A stretch of 64,000 nt of DNA from Nonomuraea harbinensis (GCF_019396385.1 NZ_JAHKRN010000001.1:310001-374000), one strand, 5' to 3'. Counted from the first letter of the stretch, positions 56,364 to 64,000 are shown. Numbers and translations are program-made. The notes: generated by a model not told the origin, from the sequence alone.

Positions 56364-57125
56364 ATGACCGAAATCTTCACTTCCGCTGACCTTGACGCCG
56401 TCCTCACGGGCGCCGCTCGTCCACTGCTGCTGACCGATGCCACCGTGCACACCCTCAACCCGGTCATCGGGACCATGGAGCACGCCGACGTGCTGATCGG
56501 CGCGGGACTCGTCGTCGGCGTCGGCCCGGGCATCATCACCGCCGCCGAAGACGACGACGCCGTGGTGATCCGTGCCACGGGTACCACGATCATCCCCGCC
56601 GTCCTGGACATCAGCGCCATGCTCGCGTACGCCCCGCACCCAGAGGGTCCGGGCACAGCGGGTCCGGGCACGCTCACCCCGGGTGTCCCGGCGCACCTCG
56701 CCGTCCTGGACGACGCCGACGCGCCGGACCTGCCCACGGCGCTGCGTACCTCGCTGACCGATCCGGGGCGGCTGCGCGCGGTCCTGCGTGACGGCGTGCC
56801 GATCGCATGGGGCGGGACCGTGCTCGCCCCGTCGTCGCGGCACCCCGCGACGACGGACGCCGACGGAGGCGTCGCGGGCCGCGTCGACCCGGACCGGGTC
56901 GGCGTCTGGATCGACACCGAGGACTTCCTGCACCAGGAGCTGACCGCCGACGGCCGCTACGACGAGACCCGCGGCGGACGCGCGCACGCGTACCAAGGCC
57001 GCTACTGGATCGACGGCGACCGCATCGACTATCTCGACGACCTCGGATTCTGGGCCTTCGGCCAATTCGACGGGGACACCCTGCACCACGCCGGCTACAC
57101 GATGCGCCGTAAGGACGTCCGATGA
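56364..57125 (+). CDS. Hybrid of an amidohydrolase composite domain (no barrel) and an Atu4866 domain
   Basis: The protein has 253 residues. The N-terminal part (RPLLLTDATVHTLNPVIGTMEHADVLIG and GTLTPGVPAHLAVLDDA) aligns with the two halves of the beta-sandwich that flank the barrel in amidohydrolases, but the metal-binding TIM barrel itself is missing. The C-terminal 80 residues form an Atu4866 domain (VGVWIDTEDFLHQELTADGRYDETRGG, LDDLGFWAFGQFDG). Its stop overlaps the amidohydrolase start (ATGA). It may be an accessory subunit derived from a duplicated enzyme. Confidence 0.75.
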   Translation: MTEIFTSADLDAVLTGAARPLLLTDATVHTLNPVIGTMEHADVLIGAGLVVGVGPGIITAAEDDDAVVIRATGTTIIPAVLDISAMLAYAPHPEGPGTAGPGTLTPGVPAHLAVLDDADAPDLPTALRTSLTDPGRLRAVLRDGVPIAWGGTVLAPSSRHPATTDADGGVAGRVDPDRVGVWIDTEDFLHQELTADGRYDETRGGRAHAYQGRYWIDGDRIDYLDDLGFWAFGQFDGDTLHHAGYTMRRKDVR

Positions 57126-58507
57126 CAGAGAACCTCCTGCCCACCCTCGAAACGCTCACCATTGCCGAGCGTGATCCGGACCGTCTGGTCCTGCTCACCG
57201 GCGGTACCGTGGTGACCGTGGACCCTGTACTGGGGACGCTCGAAGACGCCGACGTGCTCCTGCGCGGCGATCGGATCGCGGAGGTCGGCCGCGGCCTGAC
57301 GGCGGCGAACGCGATCGTCATCGACGTGTCGGGTTCCATCGTCGCCCCCGGGTTCGTCGACACGCACCGTCACTCCTGGCAGGCCCAGATGCGGCGCACC
57401 ATTCCCGACGTCAACGACCTCGCGGGCTATCTCCAGTCCACGCTCATGCAGGTCGCGCCGCTGTACCAGCCGCACGACATGTACGTCGGAACCCGCCTGG
57501 CGGCGCTCACGGCGCTGGACTGCGGGATCACCACGATGCTCGACTTCTCCCACAACTCCCGAACCGGCGAGCACTCCGACGCCGCGATCCACGCGTTGCT
57601 CGAATCCGGCATCCGCGGCGTACACGCGTCGATGAGCCCGCATTTCGGCGACTGGGACCAGCAGTGGCCGCACGACCTGGCACGACTTCGGACGACCTAC
57701 TTCTCCACCGACGACCAGCTGGTCACGCTGAGACTCGCCGCTCTCGCCACCCCTGATATCGCCGGGGCGCGCCTCGCCTACGGCCACGACCTGGCCCGGG
57801 TCGCGGCTGACCTCGACATCGGAGTGAGCCTCGACGTCATGTTCGGGGCGGCGGCGTCCGAGGCGATCGTGCGGTGGGAGCGAGAAGGACTGCTCGGACC
57901 GCACATCGAGTCGATCCACTCGACGGCCCTGTCCGGCGACGCGTGGTCCGCGATGCGCGACACGGGCGTCACCGTGTCGCTCGCGCCGACCTCCGACATG
58001 CAGATCGGCCTCGAAGACGCCGTCCCACCGGTCGACGAGGCGCTCGAATATGGCATCCGGCCCGGTCTGTCGGTGGATGTCGAGGTCGCGCTCGCGTCGG
58101 ACATGTTCACGCAGATGCGCACCCTGCTCGCCGTCCAACGCATGCGCGCCGTCCACGCCGCCTACGGCACCGACAACGAGCCCGTACGCATCACGACACG
58201 TGACGTCCTGGACTTCGCGACGCTGTCCGGCGCCCGAACGCTCCGGCTCGACGACACCACCGGGACCATCACACCCGGCAAGCAGGCGGATCTCATCGTC
58301 GTCGACGCGGAGGACCTCAACACCATGCCGCTGCACGACCCGGTCGGGACTCTCGTGCTCGGTGCCGACCGTGGCAACATCACCTCGGTCTGGGTCGCCG
58401 GTCGCGTCCGCAAGTGGGCCGGGCGCCTCGTCGGCGTCGACGTGGACGACCTGCGCACCCAGGTGCACGACTCGGTCGACGCCATCACCGGTCGGCGGGC
58501 CGCTTGA
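57122..58507 (+). CDS. Amidohydrolase-family protein (chlorohydrolase/cytosine-deaminase-like)
   Basis: The 461-residue protein has an N-terminal strand region (VLLTGGTVVTVDPVLGTLEDADVLLRGD), metal ligands His82 and His84 (GFVDTHRHSWQAQM), further ligands in the barrel (IHSTALSGDAW, VALASDMFTQM) and the C-terminal GTITPGKQADLIVVDAEDLN. Members deaminate or dechlorinate cyclic C-N compounds. It is coupled to the composite/Atu4866 gene. Immediately downstream lies the integrase remnant, so the gene is island cargo. Confidence 0.88.
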   Translation: MTENLLPTLETLTIAERDPDRLVLLTGGTVVTVDPVLGTLEDADVLLRGDRIAEVGRGLTAANAIVIDVSGSIVAPGFVDTHRHSWQAQMRRTIPDVNDLAGYLQSTLMQVAPLYQPHDMYVGTRLAALTALDCGITTMLDFSHNSRTGEHSDAAIHALLESGIRGVHASMSPHFGDWDQQWPHDLARLRTTYFSTDDQLVTLRLAALATPDIAGARLAYGHDLARVAADLDIGVSLDVMFGAAASEAIVRWEREGLLGPHIESIHSTALSGDAWSAMRDTGVTVSLAPTSDMQIGLEDAVPPVDEALEYGIRPGLSVDVEVALASDMFTQMRTLLAVQRMRAVHAAYGTDNEPVRITTRDVLDFATLSGARTLRLDDTTGTITPGKQADLIVVDAEDLNTMPLHDPVGTLVLGADRGNITSVWVAGRVRKWAGRLVGVDVDDLRTQVHDSVDAITGRRAA

Positions 58508-58544
58508 TGCCCTGAGCGCCCGGCCTGATTCCGCCGACGGGTAG

Positions 58545-59370
58545 CGAGACGTTCGGGTCTTCATCAACCGCGTCCGGAAGGAATGCCAGTGCTGCGAGCA
58601 CGGATGGGACGCCTCCCGTGAGCGGCCCACCTGCTGCGCCCTTGAGGCTCCGAAATGCTGCGGGTCGTATCTGTCCACACGGATGATCCAGTCCATCCAC
58701 GCGGTCCTTCGGAACGCGCTCGAACGGGCCGTACGTGAGGAGATCATTCCGCGGAACATCGCGAAGCTCGTCACGGTCTCCGTGCCCTCGTCGACGCGTG
58801 CTGAGGGTATCTCGTGAGGATCGGTTCCACTCGCTGTACGTCCTCTGCCTCGGTCTCCGGCGCGGGGAACTGCTCGGCCTTCGCTGGGAGGACGTCGACC
58901 TCGACTCGGGCACTTTGGAGGTGGTCCAGACTCTCCAGCGCGTCGGTGGCGAGCTCCGGTTCGTCCGTCCCAAGACGGAGAACTCCGAGCGCACGATCCC
59001 GCTGCCCGAGATCTGTGTCGATGCTCTCACGGAGCACCGCAGGCGGCGGTTCGTCGAGCGGTCAGACGTCTGGCCTGACTGGGACGATCATGGACTCGTC
59101 TTCCCGTCTCGGCGGGGAACGCCGATGGAACCCGACAATCCCCACCGAAGCTGGGGAGCCGTCCGTCAGGCCGCCGGCCTCGGCGAGATACGCCTCCACG
59201 ACATGAGGCACACCTGCGTGAGCCTCCTCCTGGACCTCGGCGTCCCGCCGCACATCGTCCGGGAGATCATCGGCCACAGCGACATTGAGGTCACCATGAC
59301 GATCTGTGCCCACGCTTCTCTCGATGAGAAACGAAAAGCACTTCGACGGCTCGGAGATTCACTCCAATAG
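58545..59370 (+). pseudogene. Inactivated tyrosine integrase (site-specific recombinase)
   Basis: From 58545 one frame reads RVFINRVRKECQCCEHGWDA, CCALEAPKCCGS and IHAVLRNALERAVREEIIPR, the core-binding domain with its zinc-finger-like Cys insert; it stops near 58815. After a small deletion and frame change the catalytic domain follows (GLRRGELLGLRWEDVDL; RLHDMRHTCVSLLLDLGV; EIIGHSDIEVTMTICAHAS). The N-terminal arm domain is missing. The catalytic tyrosine of the usual TMTIYAHAS motif is a cysteine (TGT). Three independent defects make recombination activity very unlikely. Confidence 0.8.
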
Positions 59371-59376
59371 AAGTCT

Positions 59377-59410
59377 TAAGGGGTTTTCCCTCACTCGGGA
59401 AGGCCCCTTA
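59377..59410 (+). terminator. Terminator after the integrase remnant
   Basis: TAAGGGG (59377-59383) pairs with CCCCTTA (59404-59410), with an inner TTCCC/GGGAA stem around a short loop. It lies seven bases after the end of the integrase frame. Confidence 0.7.
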
Positions 59411-59848
59411 GCTCTGTGACCTGGGACTTTAAGCCGCCAGAGCTGTCAACCTCCTGCTTTCGGGCAGGCTAGCGCGACTTAGCTTGTTAGGACTTTTTAG
59501 GGCAACACCACGCTTGGGCGACGATTTATCGTCGTGTCTCCACCGTGCCCCGCGCCAGGCGATCCAACTGGTCATGCCACCGGAGAGGAGCATGAACCCT
59601 ACTTGGGATGGCGTGGGCGCTTCATCGAAGCCAGCGGCTGCGGCCCCCATCGCAGCCAGACCCGGTATGAGGGCATCGACAGGCCGCGGCTGTGTGGGCC
59701 GCCGGTTCCGGCGGCGCGCGCGCCCTCCCATGGATCACATTATGCCCACATGTCCCGCAAGTCGCGCGGGAAGCTCTGGGGATCTCTCAACTGCTCGCGA
59801 CGCTACAGGTAGAGGACGTTGCCGTCAGGGTTGCCGTCAGCAGACACA

Positions 59849-59932
59849 GAAACGCCCCGGAGCGGTGATCGCTACGGGGCATTCTTGCTGGTCATCTAAG
59901 GTGGTCAGGGGCGGGGTCGAACCGCCGACCTT
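59849..59932. repeat. Island-border repeat A, right copy
   Basis: Matches 47030-47116 in the same orientation: hairpin CCCCGGAGCGGTGATCGCTA/CGGGGC, the ATTCTTGCTG word, then the tRNA end. On the minus strand the order is tRNA end followed by the hairpin, as for a tRNA gene with its terminator. Confidence 0.65.
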
Positions 59933-59948
59933 CCGCTTTTCAGGCGGA
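59902..59948 (-). pseudogene. 3' half of a tRNA-Phe(GAA)-like gene
   Basis: On the minus strand, positions corresponding to tRNA 27-73 are complete: anticodon stem TCCGC/GCGGA around loop CTGAAAA (anticodon GAA), variable AGGTC, T-arm GGCGG-TTCGACC-CCGCC, acceptor CCTGACC and discriminator A. The 5' half (acceptor strand GGTCAGG and D-arm) is absent upstream. Integrases of actinomycete elements use exactly such tRNA 3' halves as attachment cores. Confidence 0.7.
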
Positions 59949-59984
59949 GCAATCACCCTGCTCGGATGATCGAGGTTGTGGTCA

Positions 59985-60069
59985 GGCGCGTGTGGACGAT
60001 GGCGCAGATGCGTCGGCATGAGGGGACGTTGCTGTCAGTGCTGCTGTCACCTCATCCATGGTCACCCGG
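59985..60069 (+). repeat. Repeat B, right copy
   Basis: Matches 50425-50508 (GGCGCG through GGGGACGTTGCTGTCAG to GGTCACCCGG) with a few substitutions and one or two extra bases. It begins about 40 bases right of the tRNA remnant. Confidence 0.65.
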
Positions 60070-60070
60070 T

Positions 60071-60099
60071 GGCAAGGCCCGACGGAGGAGGGCCTTGCC
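60071..60099. terminator. Perfect 10-bp hairpin right of repeat B
   Basis: GGCAAGGCCC (60071-60080) and GGGCCTTGCC (60090-60099) with a 9-base loop. No T-run; it may be a terminator of a lost gene or part of the attachment region. Confidence 0.5.
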
Positions 60100-60442
60100 A
60101 CCGATCGCCCCAGCCCGTACGACGGGCACCGAAGTCCGCGATCGTCGTTAGCGGGTCGCTTTGCTTGCTCGCAGCGGCTCATGCCTGGGCCGTATAATTT
60201 GCCCAGCAGGTCGCGAGTGCGCGAGCGAGGCCCAGGATGCGCCGTCGGGATCACTGCAGGTGTGCCTTCAGTATGGATCTGCGCTGGCGCTGCGCCGTCG
60301 TCGGGCTGGTAGTACTAGCCACTGTCTAGGAAACGACCTGCTTCCGCCCTGTTCACGGGGTGCGAAGGCCCCGAACTGCCCACGTCAGGACGAGAGCAGG
60401 GGCATGCGGCGTGACGAGATCGCAACGTCTCGCCAGGACGAT

Positions 60443-60462
60443 AATGTGATGCACATCACATT
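60443..60462. promoter_or_regulatory. CRP-like binding site
   Basis: AATGTGATG-CA-CATCACATT is a perfect dyad that fits the CRP consensus TGTGA-N6-TCACA exactly (60445-60460). It lies about 100 bases upstream of the secreted protein gene at 60563. Confidence 0.6.
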
Positions 60463-60562
60463 GCCGCGACCCGCCATCACCGCACGGAATTTCGTTTAAG
60501 GGATGTGAGGCCCGTGTGCGTACGCCACGGCCGGAGATTTGCCAAACGAAAGGAATCGCCCC

Positions 60563-61399
60563 ATGAAAAGAGCGGTGTACTCCGCGCTTCTCCTGGCCAT
60601 CGCATCGTTCGCAGTCACCGGAGAAGGCCGGTCGGAGTTGCGGGACCCGGCGTTACTTGCGCAGCAGTGGGCAGCATTCCCGGAATCCCGGCAGCCGCGG
60701 CCGGTCGTGCTGATCGGAGCCCTTCCGGAAGTGAACAAGTCCGGCGGCTACATCACCCGAGTGCGGCTTGGCGCGAATTTGTCTTCACAAGCTCCGAAAC
60801 CAGCCGACGTCCTGTTGGCGGACGGCACCGCGAGCCTTCCGCAGATCTCCCCCATCGCGGCGTATGAAGAAGTGAGGCGACATATGGAGCGACGTGCGGC
60901 ACCGGGACGCGAGGGCACCGTTCTGAACGCTGAACACGTTACTCACGAATTCCTCTCCGATCGCGGCCTGATACGACTACCGGCCTGGAGATTTCAGATC
61001 GCGGGCGGCGGATCGTTGACGTGGCCGGCGCTTTCCCCTCAGGCATTCTGGCGCCTCGGGTCGGTCTCCTCGTCCTCGAAGATCATGCGGGTGAGCGCAG
61101 ACCGCACGAAACCCGAGATCACCGTATGGATGGACTCGGGGCACGGCTGCGGAGAACAGGGGGACGAGCGGCCGACCGTGCATATCATGGAAACTTCGGA
61201 CGTGGTCATCGTCAGTACGGCCAAGCCTCCGGCGTCCCTGGACAGGATGTGCGTCTCGACCGCCGATTTCCGGGCTCGGCCGTTCACCTACGTATTGAGC
61301 AGCCCCCTGGGGAACAGAGGGTTGCTCGACGAGGCCGGCCATCTTCCGGTCGTCCACCACGAGGACGTGGCGCCGATACCCGGCAAGCCGCCTCGCTAG
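60563..61399 (+). CDS. Secreted protein of unknown function (278 aa)
   Basis: ATG 60563 follows AAAGGAATCGCC. A signal peptide (MKRAVYSALLLAIASFAVTG) is cleaved about residue 20-24. The mature protein has no repeats; notable are VVLIGALPEVNKSGGYITRVRLG, a CGEQGDERPTVHIMET segment with one cysteine and DRMCVSTADF with a second. It is convergent with the S1 protease and overlaps it by four bases. I recognise no family. A CRP-like site upstream suggests regulation by cyclic nucleotides. Confidence 0.65.
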   Translation: MKRAVYSALLLAIASFAVTGEGRSELRDPALLAQQWAAFPESRQPRPVVLIGALPEVNKSGGYITRVRLGANLSSQAPKPADVLLADGTASLPQISPIAAYEEVRRHMERRAAPGREGTVLNAEHVTHEFLSDRGLIRLPAWRFQIAGGGSLTWPALSPQAFWRLGSVSSSSKIMRVSADRTKPEITVWMDSGHGCGEQGDERPTVHIMETSDVVIVSTAKPPASLDRMCVSTADFRARPFTYVLSSPLGNRGLLDEAGHLPVVHHEDVAPIPGKPPR

Positions 61400-62679
61400 A
61401 GGACTATGTCAAGCGACTGTATGGCCGTGTAGAAGTCCTGGAACACCAAGTAGTCGCCGTCACCGTTCTGGTTACAGCCGCTGATGATGCCCTCAGCGAA
61501 GACGTAGGAGTAATCGCCGCTGAGCGAGAATACCGGGCCTCCACTGTCGCCGCCGCGGCATCCGCGCTCCCCGTTGACCTGGTCGGCGTGAAACATGTCG
61601 CCATAGCACTCGTAAGTACCCCACAGGTCGGTGTCGCAGTATCCGACCGGGAAGTCGTTCCTGACCTGCCACAGGCACACGGCGCCGCTGTACGATCCCG
61701 AGGTGCAAAGCCATTCGCCCGGGGTGACGTGACTCCATCCGGCGACCCACTTGGTGTACTCGGGGCTGGTGTTGGCGCCGCCAGGGACGCCCCCGTCCCA
61801 CATGTACTTGGATGCGGGGCCCGGCATCCCGATCAGCATGAGGTCGTAGTTGACCCTCTCACTGGTGGCGTAGCCGATGTTCGCCGATCCTGCACTGTTC
61901 CACCAGTACTGGCCTTCGTAGCCACAGTGGCTCGCCGTCACGAGATACGAGTAGCCGCTGGTGCGCCCCTGCACGGGCCAGCCCGCAGTGCAGAAGGCGC
62001 TTCCGCCGTCCCAGATTCTCGCGCCTGCGAAGAAGGGATTGGTGTCGTTGAGACGGCCAGCGGTCCTAGCCCGGGGTTCCTGCTTGATCGTCAGGGGGAC
62101 GCGTATGTCGGCCAAGGCCGAGTAACTGGCCTGCAGTTGTGACGGTGCCGTGGTGACCTCGGTTACGGCGACTATGCCCGAGCCGTCGCCCTTGACCTCC
62201 ACCCGGTGGATGGACCCCTTGGGGTCCTTGAACATCTGCTCTTTGAGCTTGTCCGCCTCGGCGTGCAGTTCGGCGCGGGAGTATGGGGCCTGCGTGACGG
62301 TCACCGGGGCGTCGACTCGTGCGCTTTCAATGGCGGCGGAGATGTCAGAGGGCACTTTGCCCTTCCACCAGACCTGCACGCCTTCGTTGTTGATGTGAAT
62401 ACCGGCGAAGCCGCTCCCCTGCGGATTCCGGACGTCACCGACGAGCTGCACCAGGGCTTCTTGTATCTTGTTCGCGGCCCGTTTACGCGGCTCCTGCTCC
62501 TTCATCAGATCCAGAGTGCCTGGAGGTAGGTGACTGAAGGGCTTTCCTTCGATGGACAGTTTCGACTCCGGGTCGTCGCCGACCGTTTCAGCTGCCGAAA
62601 CCGGCGCGATAATCGCGCCCACAGTCAGTGCAGCCATGAACGGGACCAGTAATCGCCGGAAACACTGTAATCTGTGCAT
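61396..62679 (-). CDS. Secreted S1-family serine protease with pro-domain (copy 2)
   Basis: The 427-residue protein has a signal peptide (to about residue 30), a pro-domain (about 60-200; GFAGIHINNEGVQVWWKG, APYSRAELHAEADKL) and a protease domain with His251 (TASHCGYEG), Asp279 (NYDLMLIG) and Ser379 (CRGGDSGGPVF). Extra cysteines suggest three or more disulfides. It is the paralogue of the protease at 53.6 kb in both pro- and catalytic domains. ATG 62679 follows GAGAAAGGAAAAC. Confidence 0.9.
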   Translation of the reverse strand: MHRLQCFRRLLVPFMAALTVGAIIAPVSAAETVGDDPESKLSIEGKPFSHLPPGTLDLMKEQEPRKRAANKIQEALVQLVGDVRNPQGSGFAGIHINNEGVQVWWKGKVPSDISAAIESARVDAPVTVTQAPYSRAELHAEADKLKEQMFKDPKGSIHRVEVKGDGSGIVAVTEVTTAPSQLQASYSALADIRVPLTIKQEPRARTAGRLNDTNPFFAGARIWDGGSAFCTAGWPVQGRTSGYSYLVTASHCGYEGQYWWNSAGSANIGYATSERVNYDLMLIGMPGPASKYMWDGGVPGGANTSPEYTKWVAGWSHVTPGEWLCTSGSYSGAVCLWQVRNDFPVGYCDTDLWGTYECYGDMFHADQVNGERGCRGGDSGGPVFSLSGDYSYVFAEGIISGCNQNGDGDYLVFQDFYTAIQSLDIVL

Positions 62680-62708
62680 GTTTTCCTTTCTCTCGCGTAC
62701 CTGATCTT

Positions 62709-62745
62709 GTTGTATGTAATCATGGCTTCACTGTCAAGATCTTGA
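62709..62745 (-). promoter_or_regulatory. Promoter and operator of the second S1 protease
   Basis: On the minus strand TTGACA (62732-62737), 17 bases, TACAAC (62709-62714): a near-consensus promoter. The perfect dyad TCAAGATCTTGA (62734-62745) overlaps the -35 box, as in the protease at 53.6 kb. The leader would be about 23 bases with AAAGGAAA. Confidence 0.65.
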
Positions 62746-62949
62746 TCACCTGACGGCTTATGCGCAGGCCTGCCCAGTGGACTCGTTGAAGTCCAACGCG
62801 TGGCGGTGCTGGCCGCGATCGGCCGGAGAGCCGCAGCGCGGCCAGCGACCGCCCAACGCGCGCCAGGCCGCCGCAGGCGGGCTGGCCTTGATGACGAGCA
62901 GATAAGTTGCTTTCTGGGTTGCCCGTAGCTGTGTCTGATGGTGCTTGAG

Positions 62950-63678
62950 CTACTGGTGGCAGGGCTGAGCGATGGACCAGATGCGGGTCATGCTCGTGAG
63001 GTAAGTCGCTGCTGGCCCTTCGTCGTCGCCACCGGTGAGGTGCATGACCGGGGCGTTGGCTGCGGGCGTGCCGTAGGCGTGGGTGTTGACGAGCAGTTCG
63101 TTGTCGGCCTGGTAGATGGAGTTATAGAGCACGGTGCGGTGAAGGCGGATCTGGACGCCTTGGACTCGGAGCAGGGGCCGGTACAGCGCCAGCGCGTTCT
63201 TAACCCTGGCTGCCATCACCTCGGCGCCGATGCCCTCGTCGGCTCCGCGCTGGGCAACGGCCTCCCCCTCGGGATCGCCCAGGAGGATGCAGACCTTGAC
63301 GCCGGCCTTCGCGCGGGCCGTGAGGCTGTCGAGAACCGCCCGGTCCTCGGCCAGGAACAACGCGCTGTAGGCCAGGATGCCGATGTCCTGTCGGGCAGCG
63401 CTGAAGTGATTGCGCCAGACCGTTTGAGGGACGGCCCAGCGGTGCGGATAGATCGCCTCGACGCCTGCGGCGAGTGCGTGGTGTCGTGGCGCGACCTCCG
63501 GCCATAGGTCGGCCTCGTCGACGTGGAGGAGGTCGGCGACGGCCCAGCGGTGACGCGGGTAGGGAATGCGGCCTTGAAGCCATCGGCTGACGGTCTTGGG
63601 GTCGACAGCCAGGGCGGCAGCGACGTCGATGGTGTTGAGCCGGGCGGCGGCCAGTGCGTAGCGGAGGTTGTCGTTCAC
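62950..63678 (-). CDS. XRE-type regulator with PLD-like C-terminal domain (DUF5919 type)
   Basis: GTG 63678 follows GGAG; 242 residues. The first 60 residues form a helix-turn-helix (LNTIDVAAALAVDPKTVSRWLQGRIPYPRHRWAVADLL). The rest (QDIGILAYSALFLAEDRAVLDSL; VKVCILLGDPEG; RLHRTVLYNSIYQADNELLVNTHAYG) has the phospholipase-D-like fold pattern, with HRTVLYNSIY and a NTHAYG segment, in which the catalytic HKD is not complete. It probably binds a nucleotide-like ligand and acts as a regulator. Confidence 0.82.
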   Translation of the reverse strand: MNDNLRYALAAARLNTIDVAAALAVDPKTVSRWLQGRIPYPRHRWAVADLLHVDEADLWPEVAPRHHALAAGVEAIYPHRWAVPQTVWRNHFSAARQDIGILAYSALFLAEDRAVLDSLTARAKAGVKVCILLGDPEGEAVAQRGADEGIGAEVMAARVKNALALYRPLLRVQGVQIRLHRTVLYNSIYQADNELLVNTHAYGTPAANAPVMHLTGGDDEGPAATYLTSMTRIWSIAQPCHQ

Positions 63679-63838
63679 GACCGGCCTGCTCCTTCCGGAA
63701 GGTGACCCTGTGCTGCGACGTTAACATCAGACGTCCCTAGACGTCCCCAAGTTGCGGTGTTCCCGCCCCACCTGCTGGGGCGAACCTCGACCCACAGCAC
63801 ACGCACCCGCACCCGCACCGACGTCAGGGAGACTCGGC

Positions 63839-64000
63839 ATGCAGACCAGCAAGACCATCAAGGACCAGCAACGCGCCTACGCACAACGGCTGCTGGCCGC
63901 CCTCCGCGAGCAGCTGTCCGCGCGGGACGTCACGGCGGTGCTCATCATCACCGCCGACGGCCGCCCCGCCCTGGACGTGACCGACAGCCGAGGCCGGATG
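63839..64000 (+). CDS. Unidentified protein, 3' end outside window
   Basis: ATG 63839 follows AGGGAGACTCGGC and the frame is open to the end of the window (54 codons). The visible part is a helix QQRAYAQRLLAALREQLSAR followed by VTAVLIITADGRPALDV. Base composition is strongly GC-rich at third positions, in line with a real gene. The family cannot be recognised from this part. It is divergent from the DUF5919-type regulator. Confidence 0.6.
   Translation, partial: MQTSKTIKDQQRAYAQRLLAALREQLSARDVTAVLIITADGRPALDVTDSRGRM

Larger units (their letters stand above)
59411..60562. other. Gene-poor island border
   Basis: About 1.15 kb without a confident gene. It contains repeat A (right copy) with a tRNA 3' half, repeat B (right copy), a 10-bp hairpin and a CRP-like site, each listed separately. 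A 100-codon minus-strand frame (59429-59731) with a hydrophobic centre (SQVGFMLLSGGMTSWIAWRG) is a weak coding candidate that I do not call. Confidence 0.6.

Noticed and set aside
59429-59731. 100-codon minus-strand frame with a hydrophobic middle
   Set aside because: No ribosome site, no family resemblance and location in a repeat-rich border; coding status cannot be supported.
59902-59948. A complete tRNA gene at the right island border
   Set aside because: Only positions 27-73 are present; no GGTCAGG acceptor strand or proper D-arm is found upstream.

Overview
The window is 64 kb of high-GC DNA with actinomycete gene content: NarL-type two-component pairs, DUF5753-type XRE regulators, a DUF574 methyltransferase, ECF sigma factors with large C-terminal extensions, Tat-exported sugar enzymes and many GTG starts. 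The mix best fits a Streptosporangiales-like genome such as Nonomuraea; that placement is inferred from gene content only.

Layout. 1-5.2 kb: a four-gene STM4014-4013-4012-4011 operon (ATP-grasp, sulfatase-fold hydrolase, two radical SAM enzymes), convergent with a DUF6745 pair. 5.2-8.1 kb: an EEP hydrolase and a small operon of a 15-cysteine protein, a Tat-exported protein and a MauE-like membrane protein. 8.2-12.3 kb: a decayed HxlR gene and a histidine kinase/response regulator pair flanked by two related tiny secreted proteins, with a tandem repeat between kinase and regulator. 12.5-15.7 kb: XRE regulator, DUF574 methyltransferase, secreted protease, STAS protein. 16.1-23.2 kb: a sugar-oxidation and glycosidase cluster (PQQ-type dehydrogenase with PKD domain, Tat isomerase, MFS transporter, GH2 enzyme, acyltransferase). 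23.2-27.1 kb: kinase/regulator wreckage, then an ABC exporter with its own two-component system. 27.4-34.2 kb: a secreted glycosidase with FnIII and CBM2 modules, a 38-residue Arg/Trp-rich microprotein, an ArsR-SRPBCC regulator with an elaborate operator, a secreted HNH nuclease, a flavodoxin-like protein, and an ECF41-like sigma factor beside a berberine-bridge-type oxidoreductase. 34.2-38.9 kb: a terpene-cyclase-repeat membrane protein, a HIT/PfkB/NUDIX set and a DinB protein.

39.0-42.9 kb is the most interesting segment: MauE-like membrane protein, membrane-tethered thioredoxin, ABC exporter, a 68-residue peptide with a leader and eight cysteines, and a signal-peptidase-I-like protease, all on one strand. 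Together they look like a complete system for making, oxidising, exporting and trimming a disulfide-rich peptide.

43-46.6 kb: YciI/ECF42 pair, DUF6223 protein, GNAT acetyltransferase and a second deletion-scarred kinase/regulator pair. 46.6-60.1 kb is an integration-scarred island: two direct repeats carrying the 3' end of a tRNA (47.0 and 59.9 kb), a second repeat pair (50.4 and 60.0 kb), a transposase fragment, a dead tyrosine integrase whose catalytic tyrosine reads as cysteine, and mixed cargo (kinase-like ATPase, regulators, hydrolases, a shortened AlbA_2 protein, an S1 protease, Atu4866-domain proteins with an amidohydrolase). 60.5-64 kb: a secreted protein behind a CRP-like site, a second S1 protease sharing an operator with the first, a DUF5919-type regulator and the start of a further gene.
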